A stretch of 64,000 nt of DNA from Cognaticolwellia beringensis (GCF_002076895.1 NZ_CP020465.1:2170001-2234000), one strand, 5' to 3'. Counted from the first letter of the stretch, positions 32,063 to 42,991 are shown. Translations and numbers: made by a program. Notes: a model not told the origin generated them from the sequence alone.

Positions 32063-32361
32063 TAAACGAAGAACGTTTACTGAAAGTGCTTTTAGCACCA
32101 AACATTTCTGAGAAAAGCACTATGGCTTCTGAAGCAAACAACACTGTTGTTTTCAAAGTTGTTACTACTGCTACTAAAGCTGAAATCAAAGCTGCTGTTG
32201 AGAAACTTTTTGAAGTTTCAGTTGATGGTGTTCGCACATTAAATGTCAAAGGTAAAGTTAAACGTACTGGTGCTCGTTTTGGTCGCAGAAGCGATTGGAA
32301 AAAAGCATACGTTACACTTGCTGAAGGCAGCGACATCGACTTCGTCGGCGCGGAATCATAG
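32059..32361 (+). CDS. rplW: 50S ribosomal protein L23
   Basis: Tunnel-exit protein that docks trigger factor and SRP. 100 residues with [12 protein letters not shown] near 11-22 and the C-terminal [12 protein letters not shown]. It starts inside the end of rplD. Confidence 0.98.
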   Translation: MINEERLLKVLLAPNISEKSTMASEANNTVVFKVVTTATKAEIKAAVEKLFEVSVDGVRTLNVKGKVKRTGARFGRRSDWKKAYVTLAEGSDIDFVGAES

Positions 32362-32373
32362 GAGTTTACGAAA

Positions 32374-33198
32374 ATGGCTATAGTTAAATGTAAACCTACT
32401 TCTCCGGGTCGTCGCCACGTTGTTAAAGTGGTCAACACGGAGTTGCATAAAGGTAAGCCTTACGCACCATTATTAGACACTAAGTCTAAGTCTGGTGGTC
32501 GTAACAATAATGGTCGCATTACTGTTCGTCACATTGGTGGTGGACATAAGCAGCATTACCGTATTGTTGACTTTAAGCGTAATAAAGATGGTATCCCTGC
32601 AAAAGTAGAACGTTTGGAATATGATCCAAACCGTAGTGCAAACATTGCACTAGTACTTTACGCAGATGGTGAACGTCGTTACATCTTAGCCCCTAAAGGC
32701 TTAAAAGCTGGAGATTCAATCCAGTCTGGTGTCGATGCTCCTATTAAAGCGGGTAACACTTTACCACTTCGCAACACGCCATTAGGTAGTGTTGTACACG
32801 CAATCGAACTTAAGCCAGGTAAAGGTGCTCAAATCGCACGTGCTGCTGGTACTTATGCTCAGTTAGTTGCGAAAGACGGTGCATATGTCACTTTACGTCT
32901 TCGTTCTGGCGAAATGCGTAAAATTGAGTCAGATTGTCGTGCTACTTTAGGTGAAATCGGCAACGCTGAACACATGCTTCGCTCTTTGGGTAAAGCTGGT
33001 GCTTCACGCTGGCGTGGTGTTCGCCCAACTGTTCGTGGTGTTGCCATGAACCCAGTTGACCATCCACATGGTGGTGGTGAAGGTAAAACATCAGGCGGTC
33101 GTCACCCGGTATCACCTTGGGGTGTACCAACTAAAGGTTACAAGACTCGTTCTAACAAGCGTACCGATAAATTTATCGTACGTCGTCGTACTAAGTAA
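32374..33198 (+). CDS. rplB: 50S ribosomal protein L2
   Basis: One of the most conserved 50S proteins, needed for subunit association and peptidyl transfer. 274 residues; [17 protein letters not shown] near 49-65 and the C-terminal [14 protein letters not shown] near 226-239, which contains the conserved histidine region near the active centre. Confidence 0.99.
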   Translation: MAIVKCKPTSPGRRHVVKVVNTELHKGKPYAPLLDTKSKSGGRNNNGRITVRHIGGGHKQHYRIVDFKRNKDGIPAKVERLEYDPNRSANIALVLYADGERRYILAPKGLKAGDSIQSGVDAPIKAGNTLPLRNTPLGSVVHAIELKPGKGAQIARAAGTYAQLVAKDGAYVTLRLRSGEMRKIESDCRATLGEIGNAEHMLRSLGKAGASRWRGVRPTVRGVAMNPVDHPHGGGEGKTSGGRHPVSPWGVPTKGYKTRSNKRTDKFIVRRRTK

Positions 33199-33226
33199 TA
33201 GTACTTATTAAATAAGAGGAATCACC

Positions 33227-33502
33227 ATGCCACGTTCTCTCAAGAAAGGTCCATTTATAGACCTACACTTGTTGACGAAGGTAGAGACAGCGGTGGAAAG
33301 CGGGAATAAAAAGCCAATTAAGACTTGGTCCCGTCGTTCAATGATCATCCCTACGATGATCGGATTGACCATTGCCGTCCATAATGGCCGTCAACACGTA
33401 CCTGTATTTGTAACTGATGAAATGATCGGACACAAATTAGGTGAATTTGCACCAACTCGTACTTACCGTGGCCATGTCGCGGACAAGAAAGCGAAGAGAT
33501 AG
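33227..33502 (+). CDS. rpsS: 30S ribosomal protein S19
   Basis: 30S head protein at the subunit interface. 91 residues starting [16 protein letters not shown] and containing [28 protein letters not shown] precedes the start. Followed after 10 bp by rplV. Confidence 0.99.
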   Translation: MPRSLKKGPFIDLHLLTKVETAVESGNKKPIKTWSRRSMIIPTMIGLTIAVHNGRQHVPVFVTDEMIGHKLGEFAPTRTYRGHVADKKAKR

Positions 33503-33512
33503 GGGAAATAAG

Positions 33513-33845
33513 ATGGAAGCTATTGCTACACATAAATTTGCCCGTGGCTCTGCACAAAAAGCACGTTTAGTTGTGGATCAAATCCGCGGCTTGCATGTTG
33601 AAAAAGCACTTGAAATCTTAACATTTAGCAATAAATCTGCTGCTGTTTTGGTTAAAAAAGTACTTGATTCAGCTATTGCTAATGCAGAACACAATGAAGG
33701 TGCAGACATTGATGAGCTTATCGTTAAAACTATTATGGTTGACGATGGCCCAACAATGAAACGTATTAAGCCTCGTGCGAAAGGTCGCGCGGATAGAATC
33801 CTTAAGCGTACAAGTCACATTACTGTGATTGTATCTGATAACTAG
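33513..33845 (+). CDS. rplV: 50S ribosomal protein L22
   Basis: Exit-tunnel protein. From ATG 33513 (after AGGGGAAAT) it has 110 residues ([20 protein letters not shown]), as in E. coli; the 24 extra upstream codons overlap rpsS and are rejected. The tunnel hairpin is in [18 protein letters not shown] near 80-97. Confidence 0.97.
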   Translation: MEAIATHKFARGSAQKARLVVDQIRGLHVEKALEILTFSNKSAAVLVKKVLDSAIANAEHNEGADIDELIVKTIMVDDGPTMKRIKPRAKGRADRILKRTSHITVIVSDN

Positions 33846-33856
33846 GAGATATTAGA

Positions 33857-34555
33857 ATGGGTCAAAAAGTCCATCCAAATGGTATTCGCTTAGGTATCAC
33901 GAAACCTTTCGCGTCTACTTGGTTTGCAAGTAACAAAGATTTCGCAGCTAATTTACACGGTGACCATTTGGTTCGTGAATATTTAACTGAAAAGCTTAAG
34001 CGTGCTTCATTATCAAAAATTGTAATTGAACGTCCAGCTAAATCTATCCGCGTTACAATTCACACGGCTCGTCCGGGTGTTGTAATCGGTAAGAAAGGCG
34101 AAGATGTTGAGAAACTACGTTTAGCAGTTTCTAAAATTGCTGGTGTTCCTGCTCAAATCAACATTGCTGAAGTGCGTAAACCAGAAATGGATTCGCAGCT
34201 TGTTGCTGACAGTATTGCTAGTCAATTAGAACGCCGTGTAATGTTCCGTCGTGCGATGAAACGTGCTGTACAAAATGCTATGCGTCTAGGCGCAAAGGGT
34301 ATTAAAGTACAAGTAAGTGGTCGTTTGGGCGGTGCAGATATTGCACGAGCTGAATGGTATCGTGAAGGTCGTGTTCCATTACACACTTTACGAGCTGACA
34401 TTGATTACTCAATTGCGCGTGCTGATACCACTTACGGTGTTATCGGTATTAAAGTATGGATCTTTAAAGGCGAAGTAATTGGCAACATGCCATTACAAGC
34501 AGAGCAACCAGCTGCTAAGCCTAAAAGAAAACCTAACCGCAAGACCAGTAAGTAG
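33857..34555 (+). CDS. rpsC: 30S ribosomal protein S3
   Basis: mRNA-entry-site protein with helicase activity. 232 residues, [13 protein letters not shown] start, KH domain with [15 protein letters not shown] near 73-87, and a basic C-terminal tail ([12 protein letters not shown]). Confidence 0.99.
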   Translation: MGQKVHPNGIRLGITKPFASTWFASNKDFAANLHGDHLVREYLTEKLKRASLSKIVIERPAKSIRVTIHTARPGVVIGKKGEDVEKLRLAVSKIAGVPAQINIAEVRKPEMDSQLVADSIASQLERRVMFRRAMKRAVQNAMRLGAKGIKVQVSGRLGGADIARAEWYREGRVPLHTLRADIDYSIARADTTYGVIGIKVWIFKGEVIGNMPLQAEQPAAKPKRKPNRKTSK

Positions 34556-34566
34556 GGGAATAAGTA

Positions 34567-34980
34567 ATGTTACAACCAAAACGTACTAAGTTCCGTAAGC
34601 AATTTAAAATGCGTAACCGCGGTCTTGCACAAGTAGGTAGTTCAGTAAGCTTCGGTACTTTCGGGTTAAAATCAATGGAACGTGGTCGTATGACTGCGCG
34701 TCAAATTGAAGCGGCTCGTCGAGCAATGACTCGTCACGTGAAGCGTCAAGGTAAAATCTGGATCCGTGTATTCCCTGATAAGCCAATTACTAAAAAACCT
34801 CTTGAGGTTCGTATGGGTAAAGGTAAAGGTTCAGTGGAATATTGGGTATGCCAAATTCTTCCTGGTCGTGTTCTTTATGAAATGGAAGGTGTTTCGGAAG
34901 AGATTGCACGCGAAGCGTTTGCTTTAGCAGCAGCTAAACTTCCGTTCAAAACAACTTTCGTAACTAGAACGGTGATGTAA
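34567..34980 (+). CDS. rplP: 50S ribosomal protein L16
   Basis: Positions A-site tRNA in the 50S subunit. 137 residues, [14 protein letters not shown] start; [18 protein letters not shown] near 83-100 includes the arginine region hydroxylated in E. coli. Its stop shares one base with the rpmC start. Confidence 0.99.
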   Translation: MLQPKRTKFRKQFKMRNRGLAQVGSSVSFGTFGLKSMERGRMTARQIEAARRAMTRHVKRQGKIWIRVFPDKPITKKPLEVRMGKGKGSVEYWVCQILPGRVLYEMEGVSEEIAREAFALAAAKLPFKTTFVTRTVM

Positions 34981-35171
34981 TGAAAGCTAGTGAATTGAAA
35001 GAAAAAAGCATTGAAGAGCTAAACGCTGAATTGCTTGAGTTGTTACGCGAACAGTTTAACTATCGCATGCAAGCAAGCACAGGCCAATTAGCACAAACTC
35101 ATTTGCTAAGAACTGTACGCCGTAATATCGCGCGTGTGAAGACTATCATAACTGAGAAGGCAGGTAAGTAA
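34980..35171 (+). CDS. rpmC: 50S ribosomal protein L29
   Basis: Small helical protein by the tunnel exit next to L23. 63 residues with [21 protein letters not shown]. It overlaps rplP and rpsQ by one base each (TAATG), a translational-coupling arrangement. Confidence 0.98.
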   Translation: MKASELKEKSIEELNAELLELLREQFNYRMQASTGQLAQTHLLRTVRRNIARVKTIITEKAGK

Positions 35172-35422
35172 TGAGCGAAGCAAAAATTCGTACACTACAA
35201 GGTCGTGTCGTCAGTGACAAAATGGATAAGTCTATCACTGTCCTGATCGAACGACGTGTTAAACACCCAATGTACGGTAAGTACATGACGCGTTCAACTA
35301 AGTTGAAAGCGCATGATGAGACTAACCAATGTGCACCTGGTGATTTAGTAAGTATCCGTGAATGTGCACCAATTTCTAAGTCTAAATCTTGGACATTGGT
35401 AAGCGTATTAGAAAAAGCTTAA
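35171..35422 (+). CDS. rpsQ: 30S ribosomal protein S17
   Basis: Primary 16S-binding OB-fold protein. 83 residues with [20 protein letters not shown] near 9-28. Last gene of the S10 operon; a strong terminator follows 32 bp later. Confidence 0.99.
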   Translation: MSEAKIRTLQGRVVSDKMDKSITVLIERRVKHPMYGKYMTRSTKLKAHDETNQCAPGDLVSIRECAPISKSKSWTLVSVLEKA

Positions 35423-35454
35423 TCGCTTAATCTAATTCACAATACTTCTTTGAA

Positions 35455-35483
35455 AAGGCTCTGCTTCGGCAGGGCCTTTTTTA
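35455..35483 (+). terminator. Terminator of the S10 operon
   Basis: Stem AAGGCTCTGC (35455-35464), TTCG, GCAGGGCCTT (35469-35478), T-run. It is strong enough to separate S10 from spc transcription, so spc should depend on its own promoter. Confidence 0.92.
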
Positions 35484-35529
35484 TTTCCGAAACAAAATTA
35501 ATTAACGCTAACGCTATACCCTATATATG

Positions 35530-35691
35530 ATACCAATCTCATTTATTATCTGATCATTTATACTGGTTAAAACGACCAATTACTGCGTTATTTATTTAAT
35601 AATTAGAACAACTAGTTATTAAAATAAATGCCTTGTATTTGGCCATTTTTCCTACGGAGAAAATAGATCACCTAATTAATTAGATTGGTAT
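35530..35691. mobile_element. MITE-like element with 10-bp perfect terminal inverted repeats
   Basis: ATACCAATCT (35530-35539) and AGATTGGTAT (35682-35691) bound 162 bp with internal dyads (GATCATTTATACTGGTTAAA, AATAGATCACCTAATTAATT) and no open frame. Elements with this TIR and interior are familiar as dispersed repeats in Alteromonadales genomes (from memory, not searched). It lies in the 520-bp gap between rpsQ and rplN. Confidence 0.75.
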
Positions 35692-35831
35692 TAGGTTAAT
35701 TTTGCATTCATATTAAATTGTGAAATCGCGCTAAGATAACCGCCATATATAGATTGATTGTTTATTCAACACTCGCTCCATGCAAAGTGGTTAATTTTTA
35801 GCTAAATAAAGTATCACTTTTAAATGACTGG

Positions 35832-35840
35832 TGTTATAAT
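35832..35840 (+). promoter_or_regulatory. spc operon promoter (extended -10)
   Basis: TGTTATAAT (TG at 35832-35833, TATAAT at 35835-35840) followed by GC-rich CTCGCGCCCG. The -35 region (about 35812-35817) is poor. It lies 103 bp before rplN. Confidence 0.65.
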
Positions 35841-35943
35841 CTCGCGCCCGCTCGTTGTGAGGGGGATTTAGAAGGCAGTGACGGGTCAAATTTCTGGCCT
35901 TGAATTTAATCTTTTATAAGATAATTTAGCGGAGACATATTAA

Positions 35944-36312
35944 ATGATCCAAATGCAATCACAATTGAACGTAGCTGATAACAGCGGCGCTCGACGTGTA
36001 CAATGTATAAAGGTTCTTGGTGGTTCGCACCGTCGCTACGCACGCATTGGTGACATCATTAAAATTGCAGTGAAGGAATCAAATCCTCGCGGCAAAGTTA
36101 AAAAAGGTGATGTCCTTACTGCAGTAGTGGTGCGCACTAAGAAAGGTGTTCGTCGTTCAGATGGTTCTACTATCCGTTTCGATGAAAATGCGGCTGTAAT
36201 GTTAAATGCTAACTTACAACCAATTGGTACTCGTATTTTCGGTCCTGTGACTCGTGAACTTCGTAATGAAAAATTCATGAAAATTGTTTCACTTGCACCA
36301 GAAGTACTATAA
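35944..36312 (+). CDS. rplN: 50S ribosomal protein L14
   Basis: Subunit-interface protein and binding site for the silencing factor RsfS. 122 residues, starting [26 protein letters not shown] precedes the start. First gene of the spc operon. Confidence 0.99.
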   Translation: MIQMQSQLNVADNSGARRVQCIKVLGGSHRRYARIGDIIKIAVKESNPRGKVKKGDVLTAVVVRTKKGVRRSDGSTIRFDENAAVMLNANLQPIGTRIFGPVTRELRNEKFMKIVSLAPEVL

Positions 36313-36324
36313 GGAGTCACGATA

Positions 36325-36639
36325 ATGGCATCTAAGATTCGTCGTGATGATGAAGTAATCGTACTTGCAGGCAAAGACAAGGGCAAAACTGGTAAAGTTA
36401 CCAAAGTTCTTGTTGAAGACAGCAAAGTATTTGTTGAAGGTATTAACTTAATCAAGAAGCACACTAAGCCTGTACCACAGTTACAGCAGCCTGGTGGGAT
36501 TGTTGAAAAAGAAGCACCTTTAAATGTATCCAACGTTGCGATTGTTAACCCAGCTACTGGCAAAGCAGATCGTGTTGGTTTTAGAGATGAAGACGGCAAA
36601 AAAGTTCGTTTCTTCAAATCTAACAACGAATTAATTTAA
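36325..36639 (+). CDS. rplX: 50S ribosomal protein L24
   Basis: Assembly initiator near the tunnel exit. 104 residues with a KOW motif ([17 protein letters not shown] near 8-24). Confidence 0.99.
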   Translation: MASKIRRDDEVIVLAGKDKGKTGKVTKVLVEDSKVFVEGINLIKKHTKPVPQLQQPGGIVEKEAPLNVSNVAIVNPATGKADRVGFRDEDGKKVRFFKSNNELI

Positions 36640-36651
36640 TTGGAGTAAACG

Positions 36652-37197
36652 ATGGCGAAACTGCATGATTTTTACAAAGATACAATTGTAACTGAACTTC
36701 AAAAGAAGTTTGAGTACAAAAGTGTCATGCAAGTCCCTCGGATTGAAAAGATCACCCTTAACATGGGTGTTGGTGAAGCTATTGCTGATAAAAAAGTACT
36801 AGAGCACGCCACAAATGATCTTACTGCAATCTCAGGTCAAAAACCTGTCACGACAGTAGCACGCAAATCAGTTGCGGGCTTTAAAATTCGTGAAGGCTAC
36901 CCTATTGGCACGAAGGTAACTCTACGTGGCGAACGTATGTGGGAATTTTTAGAGCGTTTAATCTCTATTTCTATTCCTCGTATCCGTGATTTCCGTGGCT
37001 TAAATCCTAAGTCATTCGATGGTCGTGGTAACTACAGCATGGGCGTACGTGAGCAAATCATTTTCCCTGAAATCGAGTACGATAAAATCGATAAAATTCG
37101 CGGAATGGATATCACTATCACTACAAGTGCGAAGGACAACGAAGAAGGCCATGCATTATTGGCTGCCTTTAACTTCCCATTTAAGAAGAAGGTGTAG
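36652..37197 (+). CDS. rplE: 50S ribosomal protein L5
   Basis: Binds 5S rRNA and forms the central protuberance. 181 residues with [16 protein letters not shown] near 28-43. In E. coli S8 represses spc translation at this gene's start; I did not model the site here. Confidence 0.98.
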   Translation: MAKLHDFYKDTIVTELQKKFEYKSVMQVPRIEKITLNMGVGEAIADKKVLEHATNDLTAISGQKPVTTVARKSVAGFKIREGYPIGTKVTLRGERMWEFLERLISISIPRIRDFRGLNPKSFDGRGNYSMGVREQIIFPEIEYDKIDKIRGMDITITTSAKDNEEGHALLAAFNFPFKKKV

Positions 37198-37201
37198 AGT
37201 T

Positions 37202-37507
37202 ATGGCTAAAACGTCAATGAAAGCTCGTGAAGCTAAAAGAACCAAGTTAGTTGCACAATATGCTGAAAAGCGTAGTGCACTAAAAGCTATCATCTCTGGT
37301 GTTGATTCTTCTGAAGAAGAACGCTGGGATGCAGTATTGAAACTTCAAAGTTTACCTCGTGATTCGAGCAGTAGTCGTCAACGTAACCGTTGTAACATTA
37401 CTGGCCGTCCACATGGTTTCTTACGTAAATTCGGTTTAAGCCGTATTAAATTACGTGAAACTATGATGCGCGGTGAAGTTCCAGGTCTTAAGAAAGCTAG
37501 TTGGTAA
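37202..37507 (+). CDS. rpsN: 30S ribosomal protein S14
   Basis: 30S head protein. From ATG 37202 ([13 protein letters not shown]) it has 101 residues: the long form without a zinc CxxC pair, as usual in gammaproteobacteria. The 61-codon upstream extension lies within rplE in another frame and is rejected. Confidence 0.97.
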   Translation: MAKTSMKAREAKRTKLVAQYAEKRSALKAIISGVDSSEEERWDAVLKLQSLPRDSSSSRQRNRCNITGRPHGFLRKFGLSRIKLRETMMRGEVPGLKKASW

Positions 37508-37526
37508 TTCACGGGAGTAAATGGTT

Positions 37527-37916
37527 ATGATGACTGATCCTATCGCGGACATGTTTACACGCATCCGCAACGGTCAATCTGCAGCAAAGACTGCAGTAAA
37601 AATGCCATCTTCTAAGGTAAAAGTTGCACTTGCCAACTTACTTAAAGAAGAAGGTTACATTTCAGAGTATTCAGTTTCAGGCGATGCAAAGCCTGAGTTA
37701 ACTGTTGAATTGAAATATTTCGAAGGTAAAGAAGTAATTGAAGTGATCAAACGTGTTTCACGTCCAGGTCTTCGCGTATACAAAGGAGCTCAAGAGCTTC
37801 CTAAAGTATTAGCAGGCATGGGTATCGCTATTATTTCTACTTCTAAAGGTCTAATGACTGATCGCGCCGCTCGCAATGCGGGTCTTGGCGGTGAAGTTCT
37901 TGGTTTCGTAGAGTAA
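37527..37916 (+). CDS. rpsH: 30S ribosomal protein S8
   Basis: 16S-binding protein and repressor of the spc operon. Three in-frame ATGs lie at 37521, 37527 and 37530. GGGAG (37513-37517) is 3 bp from the first and 9 bp from the second, so 37527 is chosen (129 residues, [17 protein letters not shown]). C-terminal GGEVLGFVE as expected. Confidence 0.93.
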   Translation: MMTDPIADMFTRIRNGQSAAKTAVKMPSSKVKVALANLLKEEGYISEYSVSGDAKPELTVELKYFEGKEVIEVIKRVSRPGLRVYKGAQELPKVLAGMGIAIISTSKGLMTDRAARNAGLGGEVLGFVE

Positions 37917-37927
37917 AGGAGCAGAAT

Positions 37928-38461
37928 ATGTCTCGTGTTGCAAAAGCACATGTCGCAGTCCCTGCAGGCGTTACTATTACGTTATCAGGTCAAGACATTA
38001 CAGTTAAAGGTCCAATGGGCGAGTTGTCGCATACGATCCATAGCGATGTTGTTGTTTCTCAAGAAGAGAGCAATATTATCACTAATATCGTTGCTGAAGC
38101 TAAAGGCGCTTGGGCTCAAGCCGGTACTGTACGCTCTTTAATCAATAATATGGTTGAAGGTGTTAGTAAAGGTTTTGAAAAGAAATTATTGTTAAACGGT
38201 GTTGGTTACCGTGCTAAAGCTGCAGGTAAGAACTTAAACTTATCTTTAGGCTTTTCACATCCGGTTGACCACGCAATTCCTGAAGGAATTACTGTTGAAA
38301 CTCCTAGCCAAACTGAAATCATACTGAAAGGTGCTGATAAACAGTTGGTCGGTCAAACAGCAGCGAACATTCGCGCATACCGTAAACCTGAGCCTTATAA
38401 AGGTAAAGGGATTCGTTATAGCGATGAGAATGTACGTCGTAAAGAAGCTAAGAAGAAGTAG
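37928..38461 (+). CDS. rplF: 50S ribosomal protein L6
   Basis: Located near the factor-binding site. 177 residues with two related domains and the C-terminal signature [20 protein letters not shown] near 152-171. Confidence 0.99.
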   Translation: MSRVAKAHVAVPAGVTITLSGQDITVKGPMGELSHTIHSDVVVSQEESNIITNIVAEAKGAWAQAGTVRSLINNMVEGVSKGFEKKLLLNGVGYRAKAAGKNLNLSLGFSHPVDHAIPEGITVETPSQTEIILKGADKQLVGQTAANIRAYRKPEPYKGKGIRYSDENVRRKEAKKK

Positions 38462-38470
38462 GGTAATACT

Positions 38471-38824
38471 ATGGATAAGAAAACATCTCGTTTGCGCAGA
38501 GCTAAACGCTCTCGTGCAAAAATTAGCGAGTTGGGTGCGAATCGTTTAGTTGTATTCCGTACTCCTCGTCATATTTACGCGCAATTGATCGCACCAACAG
38601 GTTCTGAAGTAATCGCAGCAGCGTCTACTTTAGACAAAGAAGTTAGTGCTCAGTTAGAAAAAACAGGTAACGTTGAAGCAGCTACGGCTGTAGGTAAGGC
38701 AATTGCAGAACGTGCAGTCGCTAAAGGCATCACTAGTGTTGCTTTTGACCGTTCAGGTTTCCGTTACCATGGTCGCGTGAAAGCGTTAGCAGATGCAGCT
38801 CGCGAAGCTGGTCTTCAGTTTTAG
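38471..38824 (+). CDS. rplR: 50S ribosomal protein L18
   Basis: 5S rRNA-binding protein of the central protuberance. 117 residues with [17 protein letters not shown] near 24-40 and [20 protein letters not shown] near 95-114. Confidence 0.99.
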   Translation: MDKKTSRLRRAKRSRAKISELGANRLVVFRTPRHIYAQLIAPTGSEVIAAASTLDKEVSAQLEKTGNVEAATAVGKAIAERAVAKGITSVAFDRSGFRYHGRVKALADAAREAGLQF

Positions 38825-38833
38825 GGGTTGATA

Positions 38834-39343
38834 ATGGCTAATCATAATCAAGAAAACTCACAACAAAGTGATATGGCTGAAAAGCTAATCGCAGTTAACC
38901 GTGTATCAAAAGTGGTTAAAGGTGGTCGTATTTTCAGTTTCACAGCACTTACCGTAGTTGGTGATGGCGCTGGTCGCGTTGGTTTTGGTTACGGTAAGGC
39001 GCGTGAAGTGCCTGCTGCAATCCAAAAAGCAATGGAAAAAGCACGTCGTAACTTAGTAACCGTTGATTTGAAGGGTACTACTCTTCAGCATGTCGTTATC
39101 GGCAAGCACTCTGGTTCAAAAGTTTACATGCAACCAGCTTCTGAAGGTACAGGCATAATCGCCGGTGGCGCTATGCGTGCAGTACTTGAAGTTGCAGGCG
39201 TACAGAACGTATTGTCAAAAGCATACGGTTCTACTAACCCAATAAACGTAGTTCGCGCTACTGTTTCTGCTCTTGCGAATATGCATTCGCCTGAAGCTGT
39301 TGCAGCAAAGCGTGGCAAAAGCGTTTCAGATATTCTGGGGTAA
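38834..39343 (+). CDS. rpsE: 30S ribosomal protein S5
   Basis: Mediates fidelity and mRNA helicase activity with S3 and S4. ATG 38834 after AGGGG gives 169 residues; a TTG two codons upstream is less likely. S5 motifs [19 protein letters not shown] near 22-40 and [17 protein letters not shown]. The N-terminus ([11 protein letters not shown]) is a short polar extension compared with E. coli. Confidence 0.96.
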   Translation: MANHNQENSQQSDMAEKLIAVNRVSKVVKGGRIFSFTALTVVGDGAGRVGFGYGKAREVPAAIQKAMEKARRNLVTVDLKGTTLQHVVIGKHSGSKVYMQPASEGTGIIAGGAMRAVLEVAGVQNVLSKAYGSTNPINVVRATVSALANMHSPEAVAAKRGKSVSDILG

Positions 39344-39349
39344 TTGAGC

Positions 39350-39529
39350 ATGGCTAAAACAGTTAAAATAACTCAGTTAAAAAGTTCTATCGGTCGTTTA
39401 CCGAAGCATAGAGCTACATTAAAGGGTCTTGGTTTACGTCGTATCCGTCATACAGTAGAGTTAGAAGATACTCCATCTGTACGCGGTATGATTAATCAAG
39501 TATCTTATATGATTAAGGTGGAGGATTAA
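39350..39529 (+). CDS. rpmD: 50S ribosomal protein L30
   Basis: Small 50S protein of the short bacterial form: 59 residues from ATG 39350 ([20 protein letters not shown]). A TTG two codons upstream is possible but unlikely. Confidence 0.96.
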   Translation: MAKTVKITQLKSSIGRLPKHRATLKGLGLRRIRHTVELEDTPSVRGMINQVSYMIKVED

Positions 39530-39531
39530 TA

Positions 39532-39966
39532 ATGCATTTAAATACTTTATCTCCTGCACCAGGGTCTAAGAAAGCCAAGAAACGCTGTGGGCGTGGTATT
39601 GGTTCTGGCATAGGTAAAACAGGCGGTCGTGGTCACAAAGGTCAGAAATCTCGTTCTGGCGGTAGTGTACGTCCTGGTTTCGAAGGTGGTCAAATGCCAT
39701 TGAAACAACGTTTACCTAAGTTTGGTTTCACGTCACGTAAATCTTTAGTTCGCGCTGAAGTACGTTTACATGAACTAAACAACATCACAGGTGATGTTGT
39801 CGATATCTTTGCCCTTAAAGATGCTAACTTAATCACACGTAATATTGTTGCAGTGAAAATCATGCTTTCTGGTGAAATCACTCGTCCAATTACAGTACGT
39901 GGTTTAGGTGTTACTAAAGGCGCTCGTGCAGCTATTGAAGCTGCAGGCGGAAAAATCGAGGAATAG
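39532..39966 (+). CDS. rplO: 50S ribosomal protein L15
   Basis: Late-assembly 50S protein. 144 residues with the glycine-rich [20 protein letters not shown] near 18-37 and [18 protein letters not shown] near 50-67. It precedes secY by 8 bp. Confidence 0.99.
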   Translation: MHLNTLSPAPGSKKAKKRCGRGIGSGIGKTGGRGHKGQKSRSGGSVRPGFEGGQMPLKQRLPKFGFTSRKSLVRAEVRLHELNNITGDVVDIFALKDANLITRNIVAVKIMLSGEITRPITVRGLGVTKGARAAIEAAGGKIEE

Positions 39967-39974
39967 TACAGGTT

Positions 39975-41300
39975 ATGGCTACACCAGGAATTGATAATAA
40001 AGCAAAGGGCGGATTGTCTGAGCTTAAACAAAGATTGTGGTTTGTATTCGGTGCACTTATCGTGCTTCGTTTGGGAACATTTGTGCCAATCCCTGGTATT
40101 GACGCCGCTGTATTAGCTCAGTTGTTTGAACAACAAAAGGGCACCATCGTAGAGATGTTTAACATGTTCTCTGGTGGTGCACTTGAGCGAGCCTCTGTAT
40201 TGGCACTTGGTATTATGCCGTACATCTCAGCTTCAATCATAATGCAATTAATGACGGTCATGCACCCGAGAATGGCAGAATTGAAAAAAGAAGGTGAAGC
40301 TGGACGACGTAAAATCAGTCAATACACCCGCTACGGCACTTTAGTTCTAGCGACTGTACAATCAATTGCAATAGCAAGAAGTTTACCGGGGATGATGCCA
40401 GGTCTAGTAATGGACGCAGGTTTCGGATTCTACTTTGCTGCGGTAGTAAGTTTGGTTACTGGTACCATGTTTTTAATGTGGTTAGGTGAGCAAATTACTG
40501 AACGTGGTATTGGTAACGGTATCTCTATCTTGATATTCGCAGGTATAGTTGCTGGTATGCCGTCAGCTGTTGGTCAAACAGCAGAAGCGGCGCGTCAAGG
40601 TGAATTGCACTTATTAGTATTGTTGCTAATTGGCGTAATTATATTTGCTACGACTTTCTTTGTAGTATTTGTGGAACGTGGTCAACGACGTATTGTTGTT
40701 AACTATGCCAAACGTCAGCAAGGCCGTAAGGTTTTCGCTGCCCAAAGCACGCATTTACCACTGAAAGTTAATATGGCAGGTGTTATTCCACCAATTTTCG
40801 CTTCAAGTATTATCTTGTTTCCAGGCACGCTTGCGAGCTGGTTTGGTCAAGGTGAAGGTATGGTTGCTGATTTCCTACAAGAAGTATCAATTGCTATTTC
40901 TCCAGGACAGCCGCTATATGTCATGTTACTTGCAGCAGCGATAATATTTTTCTGTTTCTTTTACACGGCTCTTGTTTTCAATCCGCGTGAAACAGCAGAT
41001 AACCTGAAAAAATCCGGTGCGTTTATTCCTGGGATCCGTCCTGGTGAGCAAACGTCAAAATATATAGATAAAGTGATGACTCGTTTAACCTTAGCTGGTG
41101 CGATGTATATTACCTTTATCTGTTTGGTACCTCAGTTTATTATCATGGCATGGGACGTTAATTTTTACTTTGGCGGAACATCACTACTTATTATTGTAGT
41201 TGTGATAATGGACTTTATGGCACAAGTACAGACCCATTTGATGTCTCATCAATATGACAATGTACTTAAGAAAGCAAACCTTAAGGGCTATGGTCGTTAG
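39975..41300 (+). CDS. secY: Preprotein translocase subunit SecY
   Basis: Channel-forming subunit of SecYEG. 441 residues with ten predicted membrane helices; first helix [20 protein letters not shown] near 21-40, plug region after it, and [20 protein letters not shown] in the cytoplasmic C5 loop near 337-356 that contacts SecA. It lies at the end of the spc operon as in E. coli. Confidence 0.99.
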   Translation: MATPGIDNKAKGGLSELKQRLWFVFGALIVLRLGTFVPIPGIDAAVLAQLFEQQKGTIVEMFNMFSGGALERASVLALGIMPYISASIIMQLMTVMHPRMAELKKEGEAGRRKISQYTRYGTLVLATVQSIAIARSLPGMMPGLVMDAGFGFYFAAVVSLVTGTMFLMWLGEQITERGIGNGISILIFAGIVAGMPSAVGQTAEAARQGELHLLVLLLIGVIIFATTFFVVFVERGQRRIVVNYAKRQQGRKVFAAQSTHLPLKVNMAGVIPPIFASSIILFPGTLASWFGQGEGMVADFLQEVSIAISPGQPLYVMLLAAAIIFFCFFYTALVFNPRETADNLKKSGAFIPGIRPGEQTSKYIDKVMTRLTLAGAMYITFICLVPQFIIMAWDVNFYFGGTSLLIIVVVIMDFMAQVQTHLMSHQYDNVLKKANLKGYGR

Positions 41301-41330
41301 ACTGAGTCATTAGGTAACGGAGTATATAAA

Positions 41331-41444
41331 ATGAAAGTACGTGCATCCGTAAAAAAGATTTGTCGTAATTGTAAAGTTGTTAAACGTGCTGGTGTTGTTC
41401 GTGTAATTTGCGAAGAGCCAAAGCATAAGCAACGTCAAGGCTAA
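41331..41444 (+). CDS. rpmJ: 50S ribosomal protein L36
   Basis: 37 residues ([19 protein letters not shown]...). Cys11, Cys14, Cys27 and His32 form the zinc site, so this is the zinc-binding form. AACGGAG precedes the start. Placed between secY and rpsM as in E. coli. Confidence 0.97.
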   Translation: MKVRASVKKICRNCKVVKRAGVVRVICEEPKHKQRQG

Positions 41445-41483
41445 ATCTTTAAGCAGTAGCATTATGCAGATAAGTCTGTATAA

Positions 41484-41577
41484 TGCCGCTTCGATTTGCA
41501 AAGAAATGCGGCTGGTTGAGTATCCTAACGGGCTTTTCAACTGGTAAATTTTAATTTAAAAATAGGAGATGTGTTTA
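41484..41577 (+). promoter_or_regulatory. Alpha operon leader (S4-binding pseudoknot, alpha-RBS)
   Basis: TTGAGTATCCTAACGGGC followed by TTTTCAA closely matches the conserved segment of the E. coli alpha-operon leader, in which S4 binds a pseudoknot and traps the 30S subunit at the rpsM start. An upstream perfect hairpin GCATTATGCAGA-TAAG-TCTGTATAATGC (about 41460-41487) ends in TATAAT and may be either a promoter element or a processing structure. Confidence 0.75.
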
Positions 41578-41934
41578 GTGGCCCGTATCGCTGGCATTAA
41601 CATCCCTGATCGTAAGCATGCAGTAATCGCCATTACTGCGATCTTCGGTATCGGAGCAACACGTGCGAAAGCAATTTGTGTTGCAACTGGTATTGCAGAG
41701 TCAACTAAGATCAGTGAATTGGACGAAGCTCAAATTGATTTGCTTCGTGCAGAAGTGGATAAATACACCGTAGAAGGTGATTTACGCCGTGAAGTTTCAA
41801 TGAACATTAAACGTCTTATGGATTTAGGTTGTTACCGTGGCATTCGCCACCGTCGCAGTCTTCCTTTACGTGGTCAACGCACTAAAACTAATGCGCGCAC
41901 CCGTAAAGGTCCTCGTAAGCCAATTAAGAAGTAA
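41578..41934 (+). CDS. rpsM: 30S ribosomal protein S13
   Basis: 30S head protein contacting P-site tRNA and L5. The GTG at 41578, 8 bp after AGGAGA, gives 118 residues ([11 protein letters not shown]), the E. coli length and start codon. An in-frame ATG at 41569 overlaps the Shine-Dalgarno and is rejected. C-terminal [20 protein letters not shown]. Confidence 0.96.
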   Translation: MARIAGINIPDRKHAVIAITAIFGIGATRAKAICVATGIAESTKISELDEAQIDLLRAEVDKYTVEGDLRREVSMNIKRLMDLGCYRGIRHRRSLPLRGQRTKTNARTRKGPRKPIKK

Positions 41935-41947
41935 GAGGAACTAGACA

Positions 41948-42337
41948 ATGGCTAAAACACCTGTACGTACGCGTAAACGCGTAAAAAAACAAGTTGCTGA
42001 CGGCATGGCTCATATCCATGCATCTTTCAACAACACAATCGTAACTCTTACAGATCGTCAAGGTAACGCCTTATCATGGGCGACTGCTGGTGGTTCAGGT
42101 TTCCGTGGTTCACGTAAATCTACTCCATTTGCTGCGCAAGTAGCTGCAGATCGTGCTGGTAAAGCTGCACAAGAGTTTGGCTTGAAGAATATTGAAGTGT
42201 TCGTTAAAGGTCCGGGTCCAGGTCGTGAATCTGCTATCCGTGCTTTAAATGCTGCTGGTTTTAAAATCACCAACATTACTGACGTTACACCTATTCCTCA
42301 TAATGGTTGTCGTCCTCCTAAGAAACGTCGCGTTTAA
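41948..42337 (+). CDS. rpsK: 30S ribosomal protein S11
   Basis: Platform protein near the mRNA exit. 129 residues with [20 protein letters not shown] near 18-37 and the C-terminal [15 protein letters not shown]. Confidence 0.99.
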   Translation: MAKTPVRTRKRVKKQVADGMAHIHASFNNTIVTLTDRQGNALSWATAGGSGFRGSRKSTPFAAQVAADRAGKAAQEFGLKNIEVFVKGPGPGRESAIRALNAAGFKITNITDVTPIPHNGCRPPKKRRV

Positions 42338-42370
42338 TCGTACTTTTTTTAGGATAGTTGGAGAAAGAAA

Positions 42371-42991
42371 ATGGCTAGATATTTAGGTCCTAAGTTAAAG
42401 CTTAGTCGCCGCGAAGGTACAGATTTGTTCCTTAAAAGCGGTGTTAGAGCAATTGACACTAAATGTAAAATCGAAACAATACCAGGTCAACATGGCGCCC
42501 GTCGCGGTCGTTTATCTGACTACGGTATTCAACTTCGTGAAAAACAAAAAGTTCGTCGTATATATGGCGTACTAGAAAAACAATTCCGCAACTACTATAA
42601 AGAAGCGGCTCGTCTAAAAGGCAATACAGGTGAAAACTTGTTGCAACTTTTAGAGAAACGTCTTGATAACGTAGTATACCGTATGGGCTATGCAAGCACT
42701 CGTGCTGAAGCTCGTCAACTAGTTAGCCATAAAGCTATCGTAGTTAACGGTGTTGTTGTTAATATTCCATCTTTCACTGTTAAAGCCGAAGATGTAGTTT
42801 CTGTACGTGAAAAGTCTAAAACTCAAGCGCGTATTATCGCTGCTTTAGAATTAGCTGAGCAACGTGAGAAGCCAGTTTGGGTTGAAGTAGATAACAAGAA
42901 ACTTGAAGGTGTTTTCAAACGCGTTCCTGATCGTTCTGACTTGTCTGCCGAAATTAATGAACAGTTGATTGTTGAACTTTACTCTAAGTAA
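42371..42991 (+). CDS. rpsD: 30S ribosomal protein S4
   Basis: 16S assembly nucleator and translational repressor of the alpha operon. 206 residues: starts [19 protein letters not shown], with an S4 RNA-binding domain near 96-150 ([20 protein letters not shown]). Confidence 0.99.
   Translation: MARYLGPKLKLSRREGTDLFLKSGVRAIDTKCKIETIPGQHGARRGRLSDYGIQLREKQKVRRIYGVLEKQFRNYYKEAARLKGNTGENLLQLLEKRLDNVVYRMGYASTRAEARQLVSHKAIVVNGVVVNIPSFTVKAEDVVSVREKSKTQARIIAALELAEQREKPVWVEVDNKKLEGVFKRVPDRSDLSAEINEQLIVELYSK

Noticed and set aside
33441..33512. N-terminal extension of rplV overlapping rpsS
   Set aside because: It overlaps conserved rpsS codons and lacks a ribosome site; ATG 33513 gives the normal 110-residue L22.
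37019..37201. 61-codon N-terminal extension of rpsN
   Set aside because: It lies out of frame within rplE; the conserved S14 start is ATG 37202.
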